A DNA stretch of 10,333 nucleotides from Anaerolineaceae bacterium (GTDB lineage: Bacteria > Chloroflexota > Anaerolineae > Anaerolineales > Anaerolineaceae). The notes under the pieces were generated by a model. It saw only the letters and a program-made list of their open reading frames with translations, did no database searches and was not told the DNA's origin. Position numbers and translations under genes: made by a program. Every line of letters begins with the position of its first letter. Within the stretch, counting starts at the first letter, position 1. Positions 1-5,974 of this stretch are shown one piece after another. The stretch is taken from positions 1 to 10,333 of the forward strand of contig WOZB01000173.1 in NCBI GenBank assembly GCA_011620445.1, read 5' to 3'.

Positions 1-2
1 GT

Positions 3-53
3 GATTGTTCCTGCGAATCCTGCGGCGACGGCTGTTCCTCTGGCTGCTGCTAA
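3..53 (+). CDS. Possible cysteine-rich C-terminal end of a gene cut by the window edge
   Basis: One plus-strand frame reads DCSCESCGDGCSSGCC and then a stop at 51-53. Six of these sixteen residues are cysteine and the rest are Gly, Ser or acidic, which resembles the metal-binding or disordered cysteine-rich tails seen at the end of some small zinc-ribbon and metallochaperone proteins. The stop lies 19 bases before an intrinsic terminator, which is where a gene end is expected. A second frame is also open until 84, but it would end inside the terminator stem and has no comparable composition. Only 16 codons are visible, so no family can be named. The reading frame is a preference based on composition and terminator spacing. 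Confidence 0.4.
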   Translation, partial: DCSCESCGDGCSSGCC

Positions 54-72
54 TTTTCGACTAATAATCATC

Positions 73-107
73 AAAAAACGCTGACGCAAAATGCGCCAGC
101 GTTTTTT
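73..107. terminator. Bidirectional intrinsic terminator
   Basis: The arms 73-88 and 92-107 pair over 16 positions with a single mismatch, around a 3-base loop. The stem is GC-rich in the middle and flanked by a run of six A on the left and six T on the right. It therefore gives a U-tract to transcripts from either strand. It would end the plus-strand gene at the left edge and the minus-strand padR-HAAS operon, whose last stop codon is at 124-126. Confidence 0.85.
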
Positions 108-123
108 ACATGTATTCTGTCAC

Positions 124-1107
124 CTAATTTTTAGGTCTGAAGGCGCCCAACAAAGCACTGATCAAACCAAAAAGCACGCCAGCAACTGGCCAGACTATCC
201 AGGTAAAGCCCCAATTAAAGGTGGTGAAACTCCAGACCAGGTAACCAATGAGCACCAGGGTCCAATAGAAACCACCAAAACGTTCCATGATTTCGTTGTC
301 CTTTTTGCGAGAAGTCGCATAGTCGCCAGTGTTTAAGAGAATTTCGTAGGCTTCATGCTCTGTGCCCCCAGTTATGAACAGGTAAACAGCCAGCGCAACC
401 AGCCCCAACAACACGACCACAGGCACAACCTCCAGAGGGCCACCTTCAGGGTTTATTAACACACCCGTTACTGCCATCTGAGCAGCGCCCAGAATGATGA
501 GCAGCACACCGGTAGCCACTTTGCGGGCGAACACCGGGCGGAAGGCATCTTGCCTTTCCCGTATCATGGCTGAAACGGCTTCACTCAAAGTGACTGGGTG
601 TTTCTCGAGGTCTTCATATTTTTCGGCTTTCATGCCATTGACGATGAACAAGTAGACAGCAATCCCAACTGCGAGCAGTAAGATGCCAATCCCGATTGCG
701 GCCGCCAGGTTTTCCGCGATGCCTATCCGGCTGCTGAACCCCGTCAACACGATCAAGGGCAATGCCGCCAGAATGCACAAGGCCACACCCAGGCCGATCC
801 TGGAAGACGTTTCGCGGGTATCGTTCAGGTATTGGTTCACCTGGTTGCTGTCCATGGCAATATTATTTGCTGGATCCAGCGAAGCCGTCACCTGGGGGGC
901 AATGCCCAGTTGGGGCCCCAATTCTTCAAGGTTGCCAAATTCTGAAATCACCGCCCCCACTGCTTCATTTTCAGTCTTCCCGTTCTGACGCAGTTCTGTG
1001 TACTTATCTTCCATCATCTGGCCAAGTTCTTCCTTAGCCCTCACCACCTCGGGTGAGCTGGGCATATTGGTAAACATATTGTTCAAATAGCTCTTGATTG
1101 CTTCCAT
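124..1107 (-). CDS. HAAS-domain (DUF1700-like) polytopic membrane protein, partner of PadR
   Basis: A 327-residue membrane protein of unknown exact function. Residues 1-65 form a helical, charged domain of the HAAS / permease-prefix type (key stretch ISEFGNLEELGPQLG), which in this family is cytosolic and is thought to mediate signalling or interaction. Six hydrophobic helices follow, at about 104-122, 134-157, 197-218, 227-246, 280-296 and 299-322. The second and fourth end in closely similar segments (AVYLFI at 150-155 and 240-245, each followed by a Gly and a Glu-Tyr-Glu patch), suggesting an internal duplication. The start is preceded by GAGAGG at 6-base spacing. The gene follows padR by 12 bp in one operon, the usual arrangement for PadR/HAAS pairs, in which the membrane protein is believed to work with the regulator in envelope stress or drug response. 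The role is inferred from context; the family assignment is fairly firm. Confidence 0.8.
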   Translation of the reverse strand: MEAIKSYLNNMFTNMPSSPEVVRAKEELGQMMEDKYTELRQNGKTENEAVGAVISEFGNLEELGPQLGIAPQVTASLDPANNIAMDSNQVNQYLNDTRETSSRIGLGVALCILAALPLIVLTGFSSRIGIAENLAAAIGIGILLLAVGIAVYLFIVNGMKAEKYEDLEKHPVTLSEAVSAMIRERQDAFRPVFARKVATGVLLIILGAAQMAVTGVLINPEGGPLEVVPVVVLLGLVALAVYLFITGGTEHEAYEILLNTGDYATSRKKDNEIMERFGGFYWTLVLIGYLVWSFTTFNWGFTWIVWPVAGVLFGLISALLGAFRPKN

Positions 1108-1119
1108 TTCAAACCTCTC

Positions 1120-1446
1120 TTAGATATGACGAATAAACTTAGAAATGACGTCCTGGGTTAAATCCCATTCTTCGATCTTCGTTTTGTAATAAGCCAGCCC
1201 GGCTGGCGTGATGCGATAGTAAGTCCTGCGTTTGCCATTGGTTTCTGTGCCAAAAAAAGATTGAATGTAATCGTTTTCCTCCAGGCGGCTGAAAGCTGAA
1301 TATAAAGTGGTCTCCTTCATGACATAACGCTCATCGGTTAAGGTGCGAATTTGTTTAGAAATCTCATAACCGTATGAGGGCTGATCCAAAAGCAGGTACA
1401 AGATCATGATGTCGGTATATCCTCTAATTACATCGCTGCTGATCAT
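1120..1446 (-). CDS. PadR-family transcriptional repressor
   Basis: A 108-residue winged-helix regulator. The N-terminal ISSDVIRGYTD, the LLDQPSYGYEISK helix, the TLYSAFSRLEENDYI recognition region and the wing KRRTYYRITPAGLAY are typical of PadR-like proteins, and the length matches the short PadR class without a long C-terminal effector domain. I place the start at 1446 because AAGGAGG lies just upstream (3 bases from the ATG, slightly close) and because PadR proteins begin here. An in-frame upstream ATG at 1512 would place its start inside the -35 box of the promoter, so it is rejected. The protein should act as a dimer on DNA in the cytosol, and most family members repress their own operon. 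The inverted repeat over this promoter fits self-repression. The ligand or signal is not visible. Confidence 0.9.
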   Translation of the reverse strand: MISSDVIRGYTDIMILYLLLDQPSYGYEISKQIRTLTDERYVMKETTLYSAFSRLEENDYIQSFFGTETNGKRRTYYRITPAGLAYYKTKIEEWDLTQDVISKFIRHI

Positions 1447-1459
1447 AATCCTCCTTCGA

Positions 1460-1528
1460 AGTACTACGTCTGACGTTGTTATTACTATATCAGCCGTAGT
1501 ACTTTGCGTCAAGGAAATACTACGTCTG
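1460..1528. promoter_or_regulatory. Probable PadR operator: three related half-sites
   Basis: The 14-base arms 1460-1473 and 1490-1503 form an inverted repeat with 13 of 14 positions matching (outer nine perfect, AGTACTACG / CGTAGTACT). A third copy of the 11-base core TACTACGTCTG at 1518-1528 is in direct orientation to 1462-1472. Half-site centres are about 29 and 27 bases apart. One arm fills the -35/-10 spacer, one lies at or just downstream of the transcription start, and the third lies upstream of -35. A dimeric repressor bound here would block RNA polymerase. Assignment to PadR is inferred from position. Confidence 0.7.
1484..1512 (-). promoter_or_regulatory. padR-HAAS operon promoter
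   Basis: On the minus strand the -35 box TTGACG (1507-1512) is separated by exactly 17 bases from the -10 box TATAGT (1484-1489). This is near the sigma70 consensus. Transcription would start around 1477, giving a leader of about 30 nt before the padR ATG at 1446. The 17-base spacer is almost completely filled by one arm of an inverted repeat. Confidence 0.85.
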
Positions 1529-1576
1529 TTGCAGTACCTTTACCAAACGTTAACATCCATGTCTTCACAGTCAGTG

Positions 1577-1610
1577 AAAACAAAAAGAGGCGCCCAATTT
1601 GAGCGCCTCC
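1577..1610 (-). terminator. Terminator of pepT
   Basis: The arms GAGGCGC (1587-1593) and GCGCCTC (1603-1609) pair perfectly. On the minus strand the stem is followed by TTTTTGTTTT. It lies 16 bases past the stop codon of the peptidase gene and would also insulate that gene from the padR promoter region. Confidence 0.85.
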
Positions 1611-1625
1611 CGTATCCCAGTCCGC

Positions 1626-2855
1626 CTATGCGGCTTTGCCGATAACCTCAATGAGCTTCACCAGCATCTCAGAGACCTTCTCAAGAGATTGCACCGGGAT
1701 GTATTCAAAGCGGCCGTGGAAGTTGTGCCCTCCCGAAAAGAGATTGGGGGTTGGCAATCCCATGTAAGACAAGCGGCTGCCATCGGTACCGCCGCGCACA
1801 GGCACTTCTATCGGTTCCAAACCAAGCGCGCGGTAAGCCAGGCGCGCGTATTCCAAAATCTGCGGATGCGGCAGGATCATCTCTTTCATATTGTAATAAC
1901 TATCCCTGAGTTCAAGTTCAAAGCTGCCTTTACCATAGCGTGCGTTCATAAAATCGATCGCCTGCTGCATCTCCACCTTTTTGGCTTCAAACTTGGCTTT
2001 GTCGTGATCCCTGATGATGTAGCTTAGGTGGGCTTCCTCACAGTGGCCTTGCATACCTGTCAGGTGAAAAAAGCCTTCATAACCTTCGGTAAATTCCGGC
2101 CGCTGCTCAACAGGCAGCAGTGCATTAAATTCCATGGCCATCAAAGACGCGTTTTTCATCTGGTTTTTAGCTGTACCCGGGTGCACACTGCGCCCATGAA
2201 CAGTCACCTTCGCACTGGCAGCATTAAAGTTCTCATATTCCAGTTCACCAATCGGGCCACCATCCACGGTGTAGGCAAATTGTGCACCGAAGGCCGCCAC
2301 ATCAAAATGGTCCACTCCGCTGCCAATTTCCTCATCAGGTGTAAATCCAACGCGCACTGTACCGTGCTCAATTTCCGGATGCTGCATCAGATACTTCATC
2401 GCGCTGACGATGCCAGCCACACCCGCCTTGTCATCCGCGCCAAGCAAGGTGGTGCCATCTGTGATAATCAGGTCCTGCCCAACATAAGCTTTCACTTCCG
2501 GGAAATCCACCGGTGAAAGTACGATGTTCTTTTCAGGATTAAGCAGAATATCACCTCCCGGGTAGTTTTCCAAAATACGTGCCTTTACATCCTTGCCACT
2601 GGCAGCAGAGCTGGTGTCCACGTGCGCCAGCAAACCGAAAACTGGCACCACTCTGGTCGTGTTGGCAGGCAAAGTGGCAGTCACATAACCCCACTCGTCC
2701 ATCTTCACATCCTCGAGCCCAATGGCTTTCAGTTCTTCAGCCAGAACTTTTAACAGTTCAAGCTGTGTGGCAGTTGAAGGAAAACTCTTGCTCTCAGGGT
2801 CTGAGGTGGTCTCATAGCTTACATAATGCAAAAAACGTTCAATTACATCCGTCAT
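1626..2855 (-). CDS. pepT: Peptidase T (tripeptide aminopeptidase)
   Basis: A 409-residue cytosolic metallo-aminopeptidase of the M20B family, which removes the N-terminal residue from tripeptides and so supports peptide use. The length equals that of characterised PepT proteins. The metal-site motifs are in order: HVDTS with H78 and D80, GADDKAG with D141, DEEIG with E175/E176, VDGG with D198, and NFHGRFEY with H380, matching the two-zinc set of E. coli PepT. HPGTAKNQM near residue 225 is the dimerisation-domain signature. The ATG at 2855 has AAAGGAG five bases upstream. The gene stands alone, with its own terminator, and is divergent from the cyclase gene. No missing residue or frame problem is seen. 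Confidence 0.95.
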   Translation of the reverse strand: MTDVIERFLHYVSYETTSDPESKSFPSTATQLELLKVLAEELKAIGLEDVKMDEWGYVTATLPANTTRVVPVFGLLAHVDTSSAASGKDVKARILENYPGGDILLNPEKNIVLSPVDFPEVKAYVGQDLIITDGTTLLGADDKAGVAGIVSAMKYLMQHPEIEHGTVRVGFTPDEEIGSGVDHFDVAAFGAQFAYTVDGGPIGELEYENFNAASAKVTVHGRSVHPGTAKNQMKNASLMAMEFNALLPVEQRPEFTEGYEGFFHLTGMQGHCEEAHLSYIIRDHDKAKFEAKKVEMQQAIDFMNARYGKGSFELELRDSYYNMKEMILPHPQILEYARLAYRALGLEPIEVPVRGGTDGSRLSYMGLPTPNLFSGGHNFHGRFEYIPVQSLEKVSEMLVKLIEVIGKAA

Positions 2856-2922
2856 AAATGCTCCTTTGGTACAAAAGATTTTATCATCACCTACAGGCCT
2901 AACTGAGTTTTAATGGATGGAT

Positions 2923-2934
2923 TATAGTTAATTC
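2923..2934 (+). promoter_or_regulatory. -10 box for a probable leaderless cyclase mRNA
   Basis: TATAGT (2923-2928) is followed by only six bases before the ATG at 2935, so the predicted start of transcription falls on or next to the A of the ATG. There is no Shine-Dalgarno sequence upstream of the ATG. No good -35 box is visible at 16-18 bases. On the opposite strand TATAAT overlaps at 2921-2926 and could serve pepT, whose ATG is 66 bases away. Confidence 0.5.
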
Positions 2935-3747
2935 ATGAGAAACTCCCTGGTCAAACTTTTGCTTGTTATCACTCTCTTCCTGGCTGCCTGCCAGGTTCAG
3001 TCCAGCATTCCAAGCCTGCTCAGCCCTCAAGCCCATGTTGAAGTTATCGGCGAGCCGCTGCCGCACGATCCGCAGGCTTTTACGCAAGGCTTGCTGGTGC
3101 ACGACTCTTATTTTTACGAGAGTACTGGCCTTGTTGGCCAATCCACGTTCCGCAAAGTCGAAATGGAATCCGGGCAGGTGCTTGCGCAGACGCAACTCAA
3201 GCCTGAGTTCTTTGGTGAAGGTCTGGCGCTGTTGGATGGGCATTTCTACCAGCTCACCTGGAGAAACCGGATCGGCTTGATCTACGATGCTGAAACACTT
3301 GAAGAAATTGGCTCATTCCCTGTTGACGGTGAAGGCTGGGGCCTCACCACCGACGGTCAATCCCTCATCCGCTCCGACGGCTCTGCCACGCTCACCTGGC
3401 ACGAACCCTTGAGTTTTGCCCCCATCAAATCGCTACAAGTAAATCTGGAAGGCCAACCGGTCACACAGCTCAATGAACTCGAATATATTGAGGGTTTGCT
3501 CTATGCTAATGTTTTTCTGACCGATACGATCCTGCGTATCGACCCAGCCAGCGGCCAGGTGCTTACGGTCATAGATGCCTCCACCTTGCGGCAGGAATCT
3601 ACCAAAACAGAAATCAACAACGTCCTCAACGGTATTGCCTGGGACCCAGAGACTAAAAGTCTATATCTTACGGGGAAAAACTGGCCTGAACTTTATAAAG
3701 TCAAAATTGTTGACGGCCCCTTGCCTACAGCTACTACGCGGCCATAA
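2935..3747 (+). CDS. Glutaminyl-peptide cyclotransferase, beta-propeller type, lipoprotein
   Basis: A 270-residue enzyme of the plant-type glutaminyl cyclase family (Glu_cyclase_2), which converts N-terminal glutamine of peptides to pyroglutamate. The N-terminus is a lipoprotein signal: charged MRNSLVK, a hydrophobic core, then LAAC with C19 as the lipidation site, so the enzyme should sit outside the cytoplasmic membrane. The mature part carries the family motifs in order: HDPQAFTQGL (44-53), YESTGLVGQS (61-70), FGEGLALL (93-100), EGWGLTTDG (133-141), LNELEYIEG (179-187), NNVLNGIAWDP (228-238) and LTGKNWPELYKV (245-256). These repeat with beta-propeller spacing. The start is the only one that gives a proper signal peptide. 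It has no ribosome-binding site and is probably leaderless. Its last 14 bases overlap the end of the converging PfkB gene. Confidence 0.9.
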   Translation: MRNSLVKLLLVITLFLAACQVQSSIPSLLSPQAHVEVIGEPLPHDPQAFTQGLLVHDSYFYESTGLVGQSTFRKVEMESGQVLAQTQLKPEFFGEGLALLDGHFYQLTWRNRIGLIYDAETLEEIGSFPVDGEGWGLTTDGQSLIRSDGSATLTWHEPLSFAPIKSLQVNLEGQPVTQLNELEYIEGLLYANVFLTDTILRIDPASGQVLTVIDASTLRQESTKTEINNVLNGIAWDPETKSLYLTGKNWPELYKVKIVDGPLPTATTRP

Positions 3748-4768
3748 CCCGAGATCTTAATGCTTCCAGCCGGGCGGCCTTCAGGCTGGGCAGACTCTCC
3801 AGCAGGAACCCCGGCCCAGACCCTTCCTGGGCAAAACCCATACTGATAACCGCGTGCAAAACCCCTTCCAGCACGTTGTAATCCTGACGGTAATTCAACA
3901 GGAACCCACCATCAAATGCATCCAGACAACCTGTCGGGTCCACCACCTTTACCGGGTAACCAGGGATAATCCAGCGTTTCTTTTTATATTTATCAAATAC
4001 CCGGGTTGAACCGTCCTTCATGTTGACAAACACATATTCGGGTCCATAGGCAGCCAGTGCCTCCATAATCTCCCAAATATCCAGGCTGCGCCCCTGGAAA
4101 AGGCGCAAACCCTGTTCCTCAGAAAAACTGAAAGCGGTCAGGTCAGAAACCAGGCTCCGGATTTCTTCCCAGAAGCTTAAATCCATGTAGCAGGTGCTGG
4201 CGCGCATTGTCAGCGTTTGCACCAAGCCGCCCCTTAACAGTGAAGGCAAAATCTTGTGAGAGATAAAGTCAATTGGGCAGATATGGGCACAGTTGACTTC
4301 CAGGTAGCGTTTTGGAAGATCATTCACGTGGAAGGAATAAGCCTTGTATTCAAAACGCGAACAGCTGCGGTTGGCCAGAGGATTGTAATTTAGCAACTCG
4401 AATGGGAATGGCAGCTGCCTTTCAGCAAAGTAAGGCAAAGGGTTTTCATAGTGGGCATTCTCTGGGCTGGAGTATGCAACGAAAAAGCGTTCATCGCTTT
4501 CTTCATCCACAACCTTCACGCCCGTAAGGTCGCAGCCTTCCCGTTCGAAACGGTCCAGCCATTCGCGTGGATACTGCCTTGAAATTTTAGCAGCCAGGCC
4601 AACGGTACCTCCCCATAAGAGTAAACATCCAGCAGCATAGGCCAGGCTGCCTCCCAGGGTATCCAGCTTTGGTGTGCGGCCATACGGCAGCAAATAGTCG
4701 CGCGTCAGTCTGCCAATCAGCACAGCATCCAGGTTTGACTGGTCAAACTCAAAGGTTTTATCCATCAT
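3734..4768 (-). CDS. PfkB / ribokinase-family carbohydrate or nucleoside kinase
   Basis: A 344-residue cytosolic kinase that would move the gamma-phosphate of ATP to a sugar or nucleoside hydroxyl. The N-terminal part has the substrate-side strand LIGRLTRDYLLP (17-28) and the di-glycine motif TLGGSLAYAAG (37-47). The C-terminal PfkB signature is VDPTGCLDAFDGGFL (276-290). In the usual DTxGAGD motif the Ala-Gly is replaced here by Cys-Leu (281-282), while the general base D283 and the first Gly (G280) remain. The 145-residue middle is poorly conserved, so the substrate cannot be named. The gene follows PPK2 by 12 bp on the same strand and is presumably cotranscribed. Two adjacent ATG codons (4768, 4765) are possible starts and neither has a strong ribosome-binding site, suggesting translational coupling to PPK2. 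Confidence 0.8.
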   Translation of the reverse strand: MMDKTFEFDQSNLDAVLIGRLTRDYLLPYGRTPKLDTLGGSLAYAAGCLLLWGGTVGLAAKISRQYPREWLDRFEREGCDLTGVKVVDEESDERFFVAYSSPENAHYENPLPYFAERQLPFPFELLNYNPLANRSCSRFEYKAYSFHVNDLPKRYLEVNCAHICPIDFISHKILPSLLRGGLVQTLTMRASTCYMDLSFWEEIRSLVSDLTAFSFSEEQGLRLFQGRSLDIWEIMEALAAYGPEYVFVNMKDGSTRVFDKYKKKRWIIPGYPVKVVDPTGCLDAFDGGFLLNYRQDYNVLEGVLHAVISMGFAQEGSGPGFLLESLPSLKAARLEALRSRVMAA

Positions 4769-4780
4769 GTAAACAGCAGA

Positions 4781-5695
4781 CTAATTTTCGTCCGGTTCTA
4801 TGACTAATTCTTCAGCATCTCCCTCTTCCGGCTTGGGGCTGGGGACGCTCGGCAGCGGAATTTTGGCTTTGTCTAGTTCCGCCTTCAGGATTTCGAAATA
4901 GGGTTTGAGGTCTTCCTTAATTTCCGGGTATTTGCAGTTGAGGTCTTTAAGCGTGTCCCGGATGATGCTTGCTACAAGGAGGTTGCGATACCAATTGCGG
5001 TTGGCAGGGATTATGAACCAGGGTGCCTGCGGCGCAGATGTCTTGTTAAGCACATCCTCATAAGCTTTTCGGTAGTCATCCCAAAGCTTGCGCTCTTCCA
5101 GATCGCCCGGGTTGAACTTCCAGGTTTTTGAAGGGTCCATGATGCGCTCAATCAAGCGCGCAGCCTGTTCCTCCTTGGAAATATGCAGGTAGAACTTCAG
5201 GATGGTAGTGCCTTCATCAGCCAGCAGCTGCTCAAATTCGACGATGTGTTGAAAGCGTTTTGACCAAACATTCTCCGGCACCAGGTTATGCACCCGCACC
5301 GCCAGCACATCCTCGTAGTGGGAGCGGTTGAAAACGACAATCTCACCCTTTCCGGGGGTCAAGTGGTGGATGCGCCAAAGATAATCATGCGCCAGCTCGA
5401 TCGGGGTAGGCACCTTAAACGAAGCCACTTTAACTCCCTGCGGGTTTACTCCAGAGAAGATGGCACGGATAGTTCCATCCTTGCCGCCCGTATCCGTAGT
5501 CTGAATAATAATCAGCAGCTTCTGCTTACCTTCTGCATATAATTTTTCCTGCAGCTGGCTGATCTCAGCGACGATTTTTGTGAGTTCTTCCTTGGCTTTT
5601 TTCTTGCTATGCTCGTACGCACTGGTCTCGTTTGGGTCAAAATCCTTGAGAGAAATATTCTTCTTCCCCGTCAGCCTATATTTTGATGTGTCCAT
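4781..5695 (-). CDS. ppk2: PPK2-family polyphosphate kinase (polyphosphate:nucleotide phosphotransferase)
   Basis: A 304-residue cytosolic enzyme that uses inorganic polyphosphate to phosphorylate nucleotides, or the reverse. The P-loop is QTTDTGGKDG (65-74, K72), followed by the SGVNPQGVKVASFK segment. The Walker B region is FNRSHYEDVL (122-131, D129), and the lid is rich in Arg and Lys (RLIERIMDPSKTWKFNPGD, 180-198). WDDYRKAYEDVL and PWFIIPANRNWYRN complete the family pattern, closest in style to the class III / PPK2_rel_1 group, which can phosphorylate both AMP and ADP. That sub-class call is inferred. Beyond about residue 275 there is a proline-rich then acidic tail of some 30 residues that exceeds the usual family end. 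AAAGGAG sits five bases before the ATG. First gene of an operon with the PfkB kinase. Confidence 0.9.
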   Translation of the reverse strand: MDTSKYRLTGKKNISLKDFDPNETSAYEHSKKKAKEELTKIVAEISQLQEKLYAEGKQKLLIIIQTTDTGGKDGTIRAIFSGVNPQGVKVASFKVPTPIELAHDYLWRIHHLTPGKGEIVVFNRSHYEDVLAVRVHNLVPENVWSKRFQHIVEFEQLLADEGTTILKFYLHISKEEQAARLIERIMDPSKTWKFNPGDLEERKLWDDYRKAYEDVLNKTSAPQAPWFIIPANRNWYRNLLVASIIRDTLKDLNCKYPEIKEDLKPYFEILKAELDKAKIPLPSVPSPKPEEGDAEELVIEPDEN

Positions 5696-5724
5696 CCTGG
5701 CTCCTTTTTCCTGGCAACGATCAA

Positions 5725-5755
5725 ATTATACCTTTCGCGCCTAATCCAGGTCCAA
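5725..5755 (-). promoter_or_regulatory. Likely promoter of the ppk2-pfkB operon
   Basis: On the minus strand TATAAT (5725-5730) lies 29 bases upstream of the ppk2 ATG. TTGGAC (5750-5755) is a possible -35 box, but the 19-base spacer is longer than ideal, so the -10 is the better supported part. Confidence 0.5.
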
Positions 5756-5811
5756 TTTATCTCAACTGGAAAATAGACGAATCTTTCTTACTGAAGGATT
5801 CCAAAATTTGT

Positions 5812-5840
5812 TTGACTCTCTTTAACAACCTGGCTATAAT
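5812..5840 (+). promoter_or_regulatory. Strong promoter upstream of the SWIM gene and its leader
   Basis: TTGACT (5812-5817), a 17-base spacer and TATAAT (5835-5840) make the closest match to the sigma70 consensus on the plus strand of this window. Transcription should begin at about 5847, 128 bases before the SWIM start codon. Confidence 0.85.
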
Positions 5841-5846
5841 TGTGTT

Positions 5847-5873
5847 ATGGAAGGATTAACGTTTGCCTTATGA
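5847..5873 (+). CDS. Possible 8-codon leader ORF (MEGLTFAL)
   Basis: The ATG at 5847 is six bases beyond the -10 box, the same spacing as the cyclase gene, so it could be read as a leaderless message. It encodes MEGLTFAL and stops at 5871-5873. Its 5' end is part of the GGAAGGA arm of the first leader hairpin, so translation would open that helix. No run of a single regulatory amino acid is seen. Such a short ORF can occur by chance. Confidence 0.25.
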   Translation: MEGLTFAL

Positions 5874-5940
5874 TCTGGGGTGGTCCTTCCAGGCAGCCTC
5901 AAATTATAGAAACACGCCTTTAGCTAAAGTGCGTGTTTTC
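5847..5940 (+). ncRNA. Structured leader or small RNA with attenuator-like hairpin
   Basis: From the predicted start at about 5847 to the end of a hairpin at 5940 lie roughly 94 nt. Arms 5849-5855 (GGAAGGA) and 5884-5890 (TCCTTCC) pair perfectly over seven bases. TGCCT (5864-5868) and AGGCA (5891-5895) can also pair, overlapping the first helix in order, so alternative folds are likely. The last element is a stem of about 11-12 bp (5910-5920 with 5927-5938, one bulged T at 5930) around a short loop, ending in GTTTTCATTT. This looks like an intrinsic terminator placed before the SWIM gene. It may be an attenuator controlling that gene or the 3' end of a stand-alone small RNA. I do not recognise it as a known riboswitch, SRP, 6S or tRNA-like RNA. 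Confidence 0.5.
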
Positions 5941-5974
5941 ATTTAAATATATGAGTGAAACGGAGAAAATAGAC

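Noticed and set aside
1447..1512. In-frame N-terminal extension of PadR starting at the ATG at 1512
   Set aside because: That ATG lies within the -35 box, the extension does not match PadR proteins, and the ATG at 1446 has an AAGGAGG.
1599..2516. Two long plus-strand frames (142 and 162 codons) opposite pepT
   Set aside because: They are antisense to a complete, motif-perfect peptidase gene, have no ribosome-binding site or family features, and are rich in His/Cys/Arg as expected of shadow frames.
3731..3738. CTACTACG resembling the padR half-site
   Set aside because: Only seven bases match the core, within coding sequence and without a second arm.
5864..5895. H-type pseudoknot formed by TGCCT and AGGCA with the first leader helix
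   Set aside because: The zero-length loop between the two 3' arms and the 8-nt first loop make simultaneous formation sterically unlikely; they are better seen as competing helices.
5847..5940. SRP (4.5S-like) RNA, because of TTCCAGGCAGCC
   Set aside because: The conserved apical loop of SRP RNA (GGAA tetraloop with the AGCAG/CAGG internal loop in the right order) is not present; only a short local resemblance.
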